Of a stretch of DNA of 9,024 bases, positions 1-5,550 are shown piece after piece. Below the pieces are notes generated by a model. That model ran no database searches. It saw only the letters and a list, made by a program, of their open reading frames with translations, and had not been told where the DNA came from. Numbering within the stretch: the first letter of the stretch is position 1; each line of letters begins with the position of its first letter. Location: the NCBI GenBank assembly GCA_003161205.1, contig PMOU01000557.1, positions 1 through 9,024 on the forward strand. Direction: 5' to 3'. Origin of the DNA: Actinomycetota bacterium (GTDB lineage: Bacteria > Actinomycetota > Actinomycetes > Streptosporangiales > Streptosporangiaceae). A program made the position numbers and the translations under genes.

Positions 1-1664
1 GCCAGCGAGACGCCGATCAGCATCGCGGGGGTCCGGGTCAGGTAGGCGTACAGGGCGACCGTGAACTCCTCCGGCGACGGACGGGACGGGCGGGCCAGGA
101 GACCTTCGCGCGCGAGCATCGCGAGCCACCGGCGCGCGTCCGCCTGCGCGGCGGCGCGCTCCTCCGCCTCGGGCTGGGTGAGCAGGCCAAGCTCGGCCCG
201 GATGGCGACCTGATCCCCGGTGAGGAACGCCGCGGCCGGGGGCATGTCGTGCGTGCCGACCGTGGCCAGGCAGCCGCGACGCCATCCACCCGGCCGGCGC
301 GGCGTGCCGTCCGCGCGGCGCTCGAACCACAGCATGGAGGTGCCGAGCACGTGCCGCGCGGCCAGGAACGTGCGCAGCCAGGGCTCCACCGTGCCCAGAT
401 CCTCGCCGATCGCGAGCGCGCCGGCCCGGGCCACCTCGGCCGCCACCACGCCCCCCAGCAGCTCGTGGTCGTAGCGCACGTAGGTGCCCAGGCCGGGTGA
501 CATCCCGGCGGGGATCCACCAGAGCCTGGCCAGCCCCATGACATGGTCCACCCGCATGCCGCCGGCGTTCCGCGTCGTCGCCGCGACCAGGTCCCCCAGC
601 GGCCGGCCGCCCTGGGCGGCCAGGCGCCCGGGGTGCCAGGGCGGCAGCGTCCAGTCCTGCCCTCGCTGGTTGAACTCATCCGGCGGGGCGCCGACGCTGA
701 TGCCGGGCACGATCACGTCCTGTCGGGCCCAGGCGTCGGCGCCGCCCGGATGCGCGCCGACCGCGAGGTCAGCGATGACGCCGATGTCCATGCCAGCCTG
801 CTTGGCGGCCCGCTGCGCCGCGGCGGCCTGCTCCGCCACCAGCCACTGCAGCCAGGCGTGGAACTCGACCCGGTCCGCCCGTGCCCGCCTGAGCTCCGCC
901 ACCTCCGCCGACCCGGGGTCGGCCAGCGCCGACGGCCATGACCGCCAGTCCGGGCCATGCACCTCGGCGATCGCGCACCACGTCGCCCAATCCTCGGTGG
1001 CCTGCCGATCGCGCTCGCCGAACGCGTCAAGCTCTGCGCGTCGGCCCGCGCTGAGCGGCACCGCGCGGATGATCTCCAGCGCCGCCCGCTTGGCGTCCCA
1101 GACCGCGTCCCGGTCGATCAGGGCCGCCGTGGTGCTCGCGGCGCGGAGCGGCTCGCCCAGGGCGTCGACCCGCGCCCGGTCGCCCGCGTTCAGTTTCCCG
1201 TATTCGGGTATGTCCTCGATGCGCAGGTACAGCGGGCTGACCTGCCGCCGGGTCATCGGCAGGTAGGGCGACGGGCTCACCGGCGGCAGCGGCTCCGCCG
1301 CGTGCAACGGGTTGACCAGCACGAAATCCGCGCCCAGCTCACGGCCGCTCCACACGGCGAGGTCGGCGAGGTCGTGCAGGTCACCGTGGCCCCACGAGGC
1401 ACGGGACCGGACGGAGTAGAGCTGCACCGTGAAACCCCAGGACCTGCGGGCCGGAAACGGCGCCACGGCGCCCATCCCGTGTCCGCCGGCCCCGTGGTCC
1501 CTGAAGGCACCGTGATCCCCGAAGATCCCGTCATCACCGAGGGCGCTGAGCACCGCCGCCAGGGTCTCGTCGGCAACCTCGACATGGCGTCCCCGCCAGT
1601 CGTGGTAGGAGACCGCCACGCCGTGTTCGGCTGCCCTGCGCGTGAGTTCCGCCCGTGCTGTCAT
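1..1664 (-). CDS. malQ: 4-alpha-glucanotransferase (amylomaltase, GH77), 3' end cut by window
   Basis: This cytoplasmic enzyme transfers alpha-1,4-glucan segments between maltodextrins in glycogen and maltose metabolism. The minus strand reads open from ATG 1664 to the window edge (554 complete codons), so the C-terminus is missing. Visible GH77 hallmarks are QLYSVRSRASWGHGDL (about 81-96), the substrate loop NPLHAAEPLPPVSPSPYLP, the nucleophile D373 in GMRVDHVMGL, the acid/base E421 in IGEDLGTVEP, and D473 in GTHDMPP. The N-terminus has the helical segment typical of actinobacterial MalQ (about 5-43). A short Gly/His/Asp-rich linker (about 44-66) follows, and then the catalytic barrel begins directly. 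The roughly 100-residue beta-sandwich usually found between them appears absent. There is no clear Shine-Dalgarno sequence before 1664; CAAACT sits six bases upstream and might be a weak -10 for a leaderless mRNA. The family call is firm; the start is moderately sure. Confidence 0.95.
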   Translation of the reverse strand, partial: MTARAELTRRAAEHGVAVSYHDWRGRHVEVADETLAAVLSALGDDGIFGDHGAFRDHGAGGHGMGAVAPFPARRSWGFTVQLYSVRSRASWGHGDLHDLADLAVWSGRELGADFVLVNPLHAAEPLPPVSPSPYLPMTRRQVSPLYLRIEDIPEYGKLNAGDRARVDALGEPLRAASTTAALIDRDAVWDAKRAALEIIRAVPLSAGRRAELDAFGERDRQATEDWATWCAIAEVHGPDWRSWPSALADPGSAEVAELRRARADRVEFHAWLQWLVAEQAAAAQRAAKQAGMDIGVIADLAVGAHPGGADAWARQDVIVPGISVGAPPDEFNQRGQDWTLPPWHPGRLAAQGGRPLGDLVAATTRNAGGMRVDHVMGLARLWWIPAGMSPGLGTYVRYDHELLGGVVAAEVARAGALAIGEDLGTVEPWLRTFLAARHVLGTSMLWFERRADGTPRRPGGWRRGCLATVGTHDMPPAAAFLTGDQVAIRAELGLLTQPEAEERAAAQADARRWLAMLAREGLLARPSRPSPEEFTVALYAYLTRTPAMLIGVSL

Positions 1665-1690
1665 CGCACCAGTTTGCCCGACGGGGGATA

Positions 1691-1701
1691 GGGGAATCCC
1701 C
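1691..1701. repeat. Short palindrome in malQ/DUF4232 divergent intergenic region
   Basis: GGGGAATCCCC has 5-bp arms around one central base. It lies 27 bp upstream of malQ, between the two divergent genes. It could be a small operator, but a palindrome this short can occur by chance in GC-rich DNA. Nothing else clear is seen between 1665 and 1786. Confidence 0.25.
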
Positions 1702-1786
1702 GGCTCCAACCACGGAGCGCTCATCTGAGTCTTTAAGGCAGATGGACGCCGCACCGCGGCTCCCGTGCCAACAGGACGAAACGACC

Positions 1787-2401
1787 ATGAAGTACCTCGT
1801 CGCCATCCCTCATACCTCCCGCCGGGTCGGCGCAGTCACCGCCGCTGCCTGCGCCGCCGGGCTCGTCATCGGCGCCGCGTTCGCGGCCAGCTCGCCGGGC
1901 CCCGCATCAGGCGCCGCGCTCGCGTCAGAGGCGGTGCGCGTCTCATCGGCCGCCGTTCCCGCGTGCCAGGCGAGCCAGCTCGGCGTCTGGATCGGCCTCG
2001 CCCAGGCGAACGGTGCTGCCGGGACCATCTACTATCCGCTGAACTTCACCAACGTGAGCGAGCGGACCTGCTCCCTGCGCGGCTTCCCCGGCGTCTCCGC
2101 GATCGACCGCAGCGGGCATCAGCTTGGCAGCCCCGCGGGCTGGGTTGCCAGGACAGCCGCGCATACCGTGGTGCTCGCCCCGGGTTCGACCGCGCACACG
2201 ATCCTGCAGTACGGCGACGCCGAGGTGAGCTCGGCGCCCGGATGCGATCCGGTGAACACGGCGAACATGCTCCGCGTCTATCCGCCGGACCAGTACGACG
2301 CCACGGTCGCCGCGTTCGACCTACAAGTCTGCTCGCACGCCGGACCCGTCTACCTGCGCGTCGAGCCCATCTTGCCCGGCGTCGGCACGATAAACGGCTG
2401 A
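1787..2401 (+). CDS. Secreted DUF4232 domain protein
   Basis: This is a predicted exported protein of 204 residues. A basic N-terminus (HTSRRVG) is followed by a hydrophobic stretch (about 14-34) that looks like a signal peptide, with possible cleavage near AFA-AS or AALA-SE. The mature part begins as the DUF4232 family does, with Cys60 followed by a beta-rich domain holding LNFTNVSERTCSLRGFPGV (about 85-103). Four mature cysteines (60, 95, 153, 182) could form two disulfides. DUF4232 proteins are common secreted or lipoprotein-type products of actinobacteria with no firm function; no lipobox is seen here. I chose ATG 1787 because it gives a compact signal peptide and has AGGA at 1773-1776. 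An in-frame ATG at 1742 would add 15 residues. It is divergent from malQ and converges on the deazaflavin oxidoreductase, so it is probably transcribed alone. Confidence 0.85.
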   Translation: MKYLVAIPHTSRRVGAVTAAACAAGLVIGAAFAASSPGPASGAALASEAVRVSSAAVPACQASQLGVWIGLAQANGAAGTIYYPLNFTNVSERTCSLRGFPGVSAIDRSGHQLGSPAGWVARTAAHTVVLAPGSTAHTILQYGDAEVSSAPGCDPVNTANMLRVYPPDQYDATVAAFDLQVCSHAGPVYLRVEPILPGVGTING

Positions 2402-2419
2402 GTCAGGTTCCCGCCGCGA

Positions 2420-2454
2420 TCCTGGAGTCCGTCAGCCCGCGACGGGCTCCAGGA
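2420..2454. terminator. Probable bidirectional terminator hairpin between convergent genes
   Basis: The arms TCCTGGAGTCCGTC (2420-2433) and GACGGGCTCCAGGA (2441-2454) pair over 14 positions with one T:G wobble and a 7-base loop. The hairpin lies 18 bp after the DUF4232 stop. It contains the stop codon and last codons of the oxidoreductase on the other strand. There is no T-tract, which is common for actinobacterial terminators. Its position between convergent genes supports the call. Confidence 0.65.
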
Positions 2455-2878
2455 CGAACACCGGTATCTGGCGCGTCGTCTTCTGCTGGTACTCCGCGTA
2501 ATTCGGGAAAACCGCCACCGCCCGCTGCCACCACTCGGCGCGTTCGGAACCGCTGAGCTCCCGGGCGGTCATGTCCTGCCTGTCCGGGCCATCCTGCACT
2601 TCCACCAGCGGGTTCGCGCGGAGGTTGTAGACCCACAGCGGATGCTCCGGGGCGCCGCCCTTGGAGGCCACCATGGCGTACCGGCCATCGTGTTCCACCC
2701 GCATCACCGGTGTCTTGCGCACCTTGCCGCTGGTAGCACCGAGGTTGGTGACCACCACGACCGGGATGCCGGTATCACGCAGCGTCGTGCCCTTGGTCCC
2801 GCCCGAACTCTCGTAAAGCTCGACATGATCGCGCACCCACGCCTGTGCGCTCGGCTCATATTCTCCTTGAACAGGCAT
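2432..2878 (-). CDS. F420(deazaflavin)-dependent nitroreductase-family oxidoreductase (Ddn type)
   Basis: This is a 148-residue protein of the Ddn/F420H2-dependent quinone reductase and nitroreductase family, a small split beta-barrel fold that binds coenzyme F420 and reduces quinones or nitro compounds. The whole chain follows the family pattern: [10 protein letters not shown] at the start, [20 protein letters not shown] (about 14-33), [39 protein letters not shown] (the F420-phosphate and core region), then [15 protein letters not shown] and [19 protein letters not shown], ending in [10 protein letters not shown]. The length is normal for the family. ATG 2878 matches the usual family start; a longer reading frame from 3025 would overlap the upstream nuclease gene and add residues unlike the family. 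No good Shine-Dalgarno sequence is visible. It lies 59 bp after the nuclease stop on the same strand and may be read through from it, but nothing links their functions. The substrate cannot be told from sequence. Confidence 0.92.
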   Translation of the reverse strand: MPVQGEYEPSAQAWVRDHVELYESSGGTKGTTLRDTGIPVVVVTNLGATSGKVRKTPVMRVEHDGRYAMVASKGGAPEHPLWVYNLRANPLVEVQDGPDRQDMTARELSGSERAEWWQRAVAVFPNYAEYQQKTTRQIPVFVLEPVAG

Positions 2879-2937
2879 ACCGATAGTCAACACCAGGAAC
2901 CCACGGCGTCGCACGTCAGGGTGAGTCCCACTTCCAA

Positions 2938-3732
2938 TCATGCGGTGGTAGGTCGCGGAGCCATGAACCCGGCTGCGCTGCCTACTATGTACTTCGTGTA
3001 AGTCCGTAGCAGGATGCGAACACATCCGGCGATAACTCGACTGGGGACGAGATAAATGCTGAGGTCGCCATCCATGATAAAAAACCAGTCGATCAGTTCT
3101 GGATCATACGGAACGAGCGGCTCCCGGTTGCCGACTGAGTAGGGTCGTCGGCCGACTACTACCATCCAGCCGTCCTTGCTGCAGTACGTAGTCGTCTTAA
3201 CCTGAACTCGCTTGATTTCGTCCGGCGTTGATACCAACAGGTCATGAATCGTTGGCTCCACCGGCAGCGCAACACTGAAACCGCAGAGCGAAAACCAGGA
3301 CGCTGCGATGGAGGTTGCCGCATCGCGCAGGTGGCTGAGGTCCGGCTTTGCTGCGGATCGGCCCGGCAAGTTCGCTATGGGGTTCTCGAGGTGCGTAAGG
3401 TCTAGTCCGAGACGCATTGCCTGGGCTTTTACCCGCGTTCGACCATTACCGCTACTTGGTACCAGGCCGAGCGCGGTAAGCAGTTCATCCCATGATTGCG
3501 CGTCGATGACTGCTCGCCTTAGCTGTGCGTGGGACCAGGCGCGCTTTCTCCTGAAATGGGACGTATCAAGCCCGAGGTCTACGACGTGACGCCGTATTAT
3601 CCTGATCGCCCCGGCGGAATTGGCATTTAGGCCAAGTGCACGCATTACTTCGCGCCAGTTCGCGGACGCTGCAACAGCATCTTTCAATTGGGTATCGGAC
3701 CATGTGCGTTCGGACTTGGAAGGTGGAACCAT
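2938..3732 (-). CDS. PD-(D/E)XK nuclease with two N-terminal helical DNA-binding-type repeats
   Basis: This is a 264-residue protein. Two related repeats open it: W11 to F60 ([34 protein letters not shown]) and W66 to L115 ([32 protein letters not shown]). I know this pattern as a helical module found beside HNH and other nuclease domains in actinobacteria and phages; it probably binds DNA. The C-terminal part (about 132-250) resembles the group I intron-associated PD-(D/E)XK endonuclease family (PDDEXK_5): a helix, [11 protein letters not shown]164 in HDLLV, then RVQVKTT giving Q177-x-K179, and later [11 protein letters not shown] and IYLVPSRV. The acidic residue of (D/E)xK is Gln here, a variant known in this group. 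Codons rare in the neighbours (CTA, ATA, GTA, CGA) and lower GC suggest transfer. It could be a restriction-like, repair-like or selfish nuclease. The ATG 3732 start has no Shine-Dalgarno sequence but fits a leaderless promoter. Confidence 0.75.
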   Translation of the reverse strand: MVPPSKSERTWSDTQLKDAVAASANWREVMRALGLNANSAGAIRIIRRHVVDLGLDTSHFRRKRAWSHAQLRRAVIDAQSWDELLTALGLVPSSGNGRTRVKAQAMRLGLDLTHLENPIANLPGRSAAKPDLSHLRDAATSIAASWFSLCGFSVALPVEPTIHDLLVSTPDEIKRVQVKTTTYCSKDGWMVVVGRRPYSVGNREPLVPYDPELIDWFFIMDGDLSIYLVPSRVIAGCVRILLRTYTKYIVGSAAGFMAPRPTTA

Positions 3733-3761
3733 ATCCGCAACGTAGCACTAGGGTCTGACAT
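3733..3761 (-). promoter_or_regulatory. Candidate DNA-damage (PafBC / RecA-NDp type) leaderless promoter of the nuclease gene
   Basis: Read on the minus strand, ATGTCAGAC (3761-3753), eight bases, TACGTT (3744-3739), six bases and the ATG follow one another. The LexA-independent damage promoter known from mycobacteria is TTGTCRGTG-N8-TANNNT. Here six of nine bases of the first box, the exact 8-base spacing and the TANNNT box match. The six-base gap places the likely transcription start on the A of the ATG. The damage-response role is inferred from this match. Confidence 0.5.
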
Positions 3762-3785
3762 TTTGACCTAGCGTTCGAACAAAAC

Positions 3786-3863
3786 TGGTCGGGACGGGGA
3801 GATTTGAACTCCCGATCTCTGGTCCCCCAGACCAGCGCCTTAACCAAGCTGGGCCACGTCCCG
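3786..3863 (-). tRNA. tRNA-Pro (anticodon GGG), CCA encoded
   Basis: The minus strand folds as a complete cloverleaf. The acceptor arm is CGGGACG / CGTCCCG; the D arm GCC / GGC encloses AGCTTGGTTAA. The anticodon arm CTGGT / ACCAG has loop CTGGGGG, giving anticodon GGG at 3826-3828 (codon CCC). The T arm GGGAG / CTCCC has loop TTCAAAT. The discriminator is A (3789) and the terminal CCA is genomically encoded (3788-3786). TTTT follows (3784-3781), possibly aiding termination. The 5' C1 and anticodon fit proline. The nuclease gene starts 53 bp downstream on the same strand. Confidence 0.95.
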
Positions 3864-3864
3864 T

Positions 3865-3893
3865 TGCGTCACAACTACGTTTTGTGTGACGCA
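3865..3893. repeat. Perfect 9-bp inverted repeat abutting the tRNA 5' end
   Basis: TGCGTCACA (3865-3873) and TGTGACGCA (3885-3893) are exact reverse complements around an 11-base AT-rich centre. Only one base separates the repeat from the first base of tRNA-Pro. It could be an operator over the tRNA promoter or a hairpin in the precursor leader. I cannot place a convincing tRNA promoter around it. Confidence 0.6.
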
Positions 3894-4013
3894 TACCTGC
3901 CTCAGCAGGCTCAGACAGCTTAGCGCAACCGCGCGGCTCTTTGGGACGTCCTCCCGTGGGCTTGCACCGCGCCGCGCCGTCCTCGGTGCGTCATTCCGGC
4001 CCGTAGGGAAAGT

Positions 4014-4019
4014 TACGAT
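4014..4019 (+). promoter_or_regulatory. Possible -10 box for the GT51 gene
   Basis: TACGAT fits the actinobacterial TANNNT -10 pattern. It would start transcription near 4026, 17 bases before the GTG 4043 start and leaving GAGG at 4034-4037 as ribosome binding site. No convincing -35 is seen. The rest of 3894-4042 holds no other gene I can support. Confidence 0.3.
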
Positions 4020-4042
4020 GTGTCGGGCATGGCGAGGGCGCT

Positions 4043-4927
4043 GTGCCCGTTGTAGCTACGAGTCCGGTTGTAGCTGTGAGTATGGCGTCGTCGGATCAGG
4101 CTGCACGCTGGCGGAAGGGCGGGCCGTTGAGAGTACGCGGGGCTCGCCGCTCAGGCGCCTACGACGACGGCTTCGCTGACGGGGGGAAACAGCGGCCCAG
4201 GCGGGCGCGGCGGTTCAGGTTCGCCTTCATGATCGCGAAGATCGTGGTCGCCGTGGTCGTGCTCCTGGCGCTCGTCGGCGGCGGGCTGTTCGTGCTGACT
4301 CCCTCGGCCAGCCAGGCCACCACGCTGGCCCAGGCCCAGGCCCGGGCCCACCACATCGCCTACCCCGGGGCGCCCGTCCCGCAGTATTTCGCGCAGGCTC
4401 TGGTGGCGACCGAGGATCATCGTTTCTATTCTGACCCGGGTGTGGACCCGCTCGCGATGGCCCGCGCGGCGGCCTCGTGGATCACCGGCGGCCAGGACCA
4501 GGGCGGAAGCACCATCGACCAGCAACTCGCCAAGAACCTGTACACCTCGGGCCGGAGCGGGTTCACGCAGGTGCTCGAGCAGCTGGCGCTGGCGGTCAAG
4601 CTCAACATGACCTACAGCCGGGCGGAGATACTGCGCCTCTACGCCGAGGTCGCGTACTACGGTAACGGCTACTACGGCCTGACCGCGGCGAGCTGCGGGT
4701 ACTTCGGCCGCCCGCCGGACCAGCTGAACCTGGTGCAGGCGGCCATGCTGGCCGGCGTGGTGAACGCGCCGACCTACGACGACCCCCTGGTCTACCCGGG
4801 GCAGGCGCGGGCGCGGCTCGTGCACGTGATCGGCCGGATGGCCGCGGTGGGCTACCTGACCACGGCCCAGCAGAACGCGGCGCTCAAAGCGTCCCTGGAC
4901 CTGCCGACCGTCCGCGGCTGCCAGTAA
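4043..4927 (+). CDS. Monofunctional peptidoglycan glycosyltransferase (GT51, transglycosylase)
   Basis: This membrane-anchored enzyme would polymerise lipid II into glycan strands outside the membrane. It has 294 residues: a basic cytoplasmic tail rich in Arg, one transmembrane helix (about 63-85), then a GT51 domain to the end. Motifs seen are the catalytic E124 in ATEDHRFYSDPGVDP, GGSTIDQQLAKNL (about 154-166), LEQLALAVKLNMTYSRAEIL (about 178-197) and YAEVAYYGNGYYG (about 200-212) followed by GYFG. No penicillin-binding transpeptidase domain follows, so it is the monofunctional kind. The usual ILxxYLN motif reads ILRLYAE here, and STxTQQ reads STIDQQ. GTG 4043 was chosen for the GAGG ribosome site five bases upstream; ATG 4082 (281 residues) is a real alternative. 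It is convergent with the GtrA gene. Which cell-wall process it serves cannot be told. Confidence 0.88.
   Translation: MPVVATSPVVAVSMASSDQAARWRKGGPLRVRGARRSGAYDDGFADGGKQRPRRARRFRFAFMIAKIVVAVVVLLALVGGGLFVLTPSASQATTLAQAQARAHHIAYPGAPVPQYFAQALVATEDHRFYSDPGVDPLAMARAAASWITGGQDQGGSTIDQQLAKNLYTSGRSGFTQVLEQLALAVKLNMTYSRAEILRLYAEVAYYGNGYYGLTAASCGYFGRPPDQLNLVQAAMLAGVVNAPTYDDPLVYPGQARARLVHVIGRMAAVGYLTTAQQNAALKASLDLPTVRGCQ
4049..4081 (+). repeat. Two 15-bp direct repeats with 18-bp period at the GT51 start
   Basis: GTTGTAGCTACGAGT (4049-4063) and GTTGTAGCTGTGAGT (4067-4081) differ at two of 15 bases. The second copy ends immediately before ATG 4082. The 18-bp period keeps the reading frame: from GTG 4043 the copies encode VVATSP and VVAVSM. 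This is either a small in-frame duplication in the N-terminal tail or a pair of regulator sites upstream of ATG 4082. Confidence 0.6.
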
Positions 4928-4941
4928 CGAAGTACCGGCAG
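4918..4941 (-). terminator. Probable terminator hairpin after gtrA-like gene (overlaps GT51 end)
   Basis: On the minus strand CTGCCGGTA and TACTGGCAG pair over nine positions with one G:T wobble around a 6-base loop, starting 4 bases after the stop of the GtrA gene. On the plus strand the wobble becomes an A:C mismatch, so the hairpin favours the minus-strand transcript. Outer GACCG (4906-4910) and CGGTC (4943-4947) can extend it across an internal loop. The intergenic gap between the convergent genes is only 18 bp. Confidence 0.45.
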
Positions 4942-4945
4942 GCGG

Positions 4946-5428
4946 TCAGATGGCCGAGCTCTCCGGCTGCAGCTGCTCTGCGCCCAGCGGCTCCCCGGTG
5001 GCCATGGGGAAGACCCACATCCGGTAGGTGTACAGCCGGAACATGGTGGCCACGGTGATACCCAGCAGGTTCGCCACGTTGTAGGAGTAGGTGCCGGTCA
5101 GGCCGAGCCCGTACCGCGCCACCGCCACGAAGATGAGCTGGACGAGCAGCCCGACGCAGTTGAAGACGAAGAACAAGACGGACTCGCGGCGCAGGGCGTT
5201 GCCCTTGCGGTGCCGGAACGCCCAGTGCTTGTTGCCGAGAAAGGACAAGACCGTGGCGACGATGGTGGCGATCGCCACCGAGACGAGCTCATTAAGCCCC
5301 GCCCCGGAGTGCAGCACGTTGGCGCCGATGATGGTGATGGCGAAGGAGAGGAAGCCGACGACGCCGAACTTGGCTACCTCGTGTATCACCACCCTGAACC
5401 GGGCGTAAATTTCGCGGATGAGATCCAC
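4946..5428 (-). CDS. GtrA-family membrane protein
   Basis: This is a 160-residue integral membrane protein with four predicted helices (about 21-40, 47-66, 83-105 and 115-135), the normal size and shape for the GtrA/DPMS family. Family marks are KFGVVGFLSF in the first helix, LSFLGNKHWAFRHR after the second (usual pattern NxxxNKxWxF) and FRLYTYRMWVF at the end of the fourth. GtrA proteins are thought to help move polyprenyl-phosphate-linked sugars across the membrane for glycosylation of surface polymers; the exact partner here is unknown. The GTG 5428 start is supported by AAGGAC (5441-5436) seven bases upstream. The gene diverges from the ABC exporter operon, which sets them on either side of a shared upstream region of about 90-120 bp. 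The C-terminal tail is short and polar. Confidence 0.9.
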   Translation of the reverse strand: MDLIREIYARFRVVIHEVAKFGVVGFLSFAITIIGANVLHSGAGLNELVSVAIATIVATVLSFLGNKHWAFRHRKGNALRRESVLFFVFNCVGLLVQLIFVAVARYGLGLTGTYSYNVANLLGITVATMFRLYTYRMWVFPMATGEPLGAEQLQPESSAI

Positions 5429-5435
5429 TCACTTC

Positions 5436-5441
5436 GTCCTT
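5436..5441 (-). promoter_or_regulatory. Ribosome binding site fixing the GTG start of the gtrA-like gene
   Basis: AAGGAC on the minus strand lies seven bases before GTG 5428. It is the clearest Shine-Dalgarno sequence in the window and decides for the GTG start. Confidence 0.65.
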
Positions 5442-5466
5442 AGTCGGGTCCGTCCCGGTTAGACCA

Positions 5467-5472
5467 ACCTTA
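5467..5472 (-). promoter_or_regulatory. Possible -10 box of the gtrA-like gene
   Basis: TAAGGT (minus strand, 5472-5467) fits TANNNT and would start transcription near 5460, leaving a leader of about 32 bases that contains the AAGGAC site. No clear -35 was found. Confidence 0.35.
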
Positions 5473-5537
5473 CCGGGCTGGCTGTGAGGGATCTGGGACG
5501 CGGCTTAAACCGTTCGAAGAATGTCATACCCCCCAGG

Positions 5538-5543
5538 TAGCCT
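5538..5543 (+). promoter_or_regulatory. Candidate leaderless -10 box of the ABC exporter operon
   Basis: TAGCCT within AGGTAGCCTGCAT lies seven bases before the in-frame GTG 5551. This spacing would put the transcription start on the GTG. The 13-base context matches that before the DUF2079 gene (AGGTAGGCTGCGT at 8141) at 11 positions. If real, it rules out the upstream ATG 5521 as the main start. Confidence 0.45.
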
Positions 5544-5550
5544 GCATGAG

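Noticed and set aside
484..1266. Plus-strand ORF of 260 codons
   Set aside because: It lies entirely opposite malQ, whose catalytic motifs are intact; the composition is that of a high-GC antisense shadow.
2879..3025. N-terminal extension of the deazaflavin oxidoreductase to 3025
   Set aside because: It would overlap the nuclease coding region and add 49 residues foreign to the family; ATG 2878 gives the normal family start.
2879..3790. Attachment-site duplication flanking the acquired block
   Set aside because: I looked for a second copy of the tRNA-Pro 3' end near the other boundary and elsewhere in the window and saw none.
3566..3847. Minus-strand ORF of 93 codons across the tRNA and nuclease promoter
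   Set aside because: It is translated from tRNA-Pro sequence and the start of the nuclease gene in another frame; the peptide resembles no family and is a typical spurious tRNA ORF.
3886..4179. Plus-strand ORF of 97 codons upstream of the GT51 gene
   Set aside because: It overlaps the GT51 start in another frame, is rich in Arg and Cys without a motif, and has no ribosome site.
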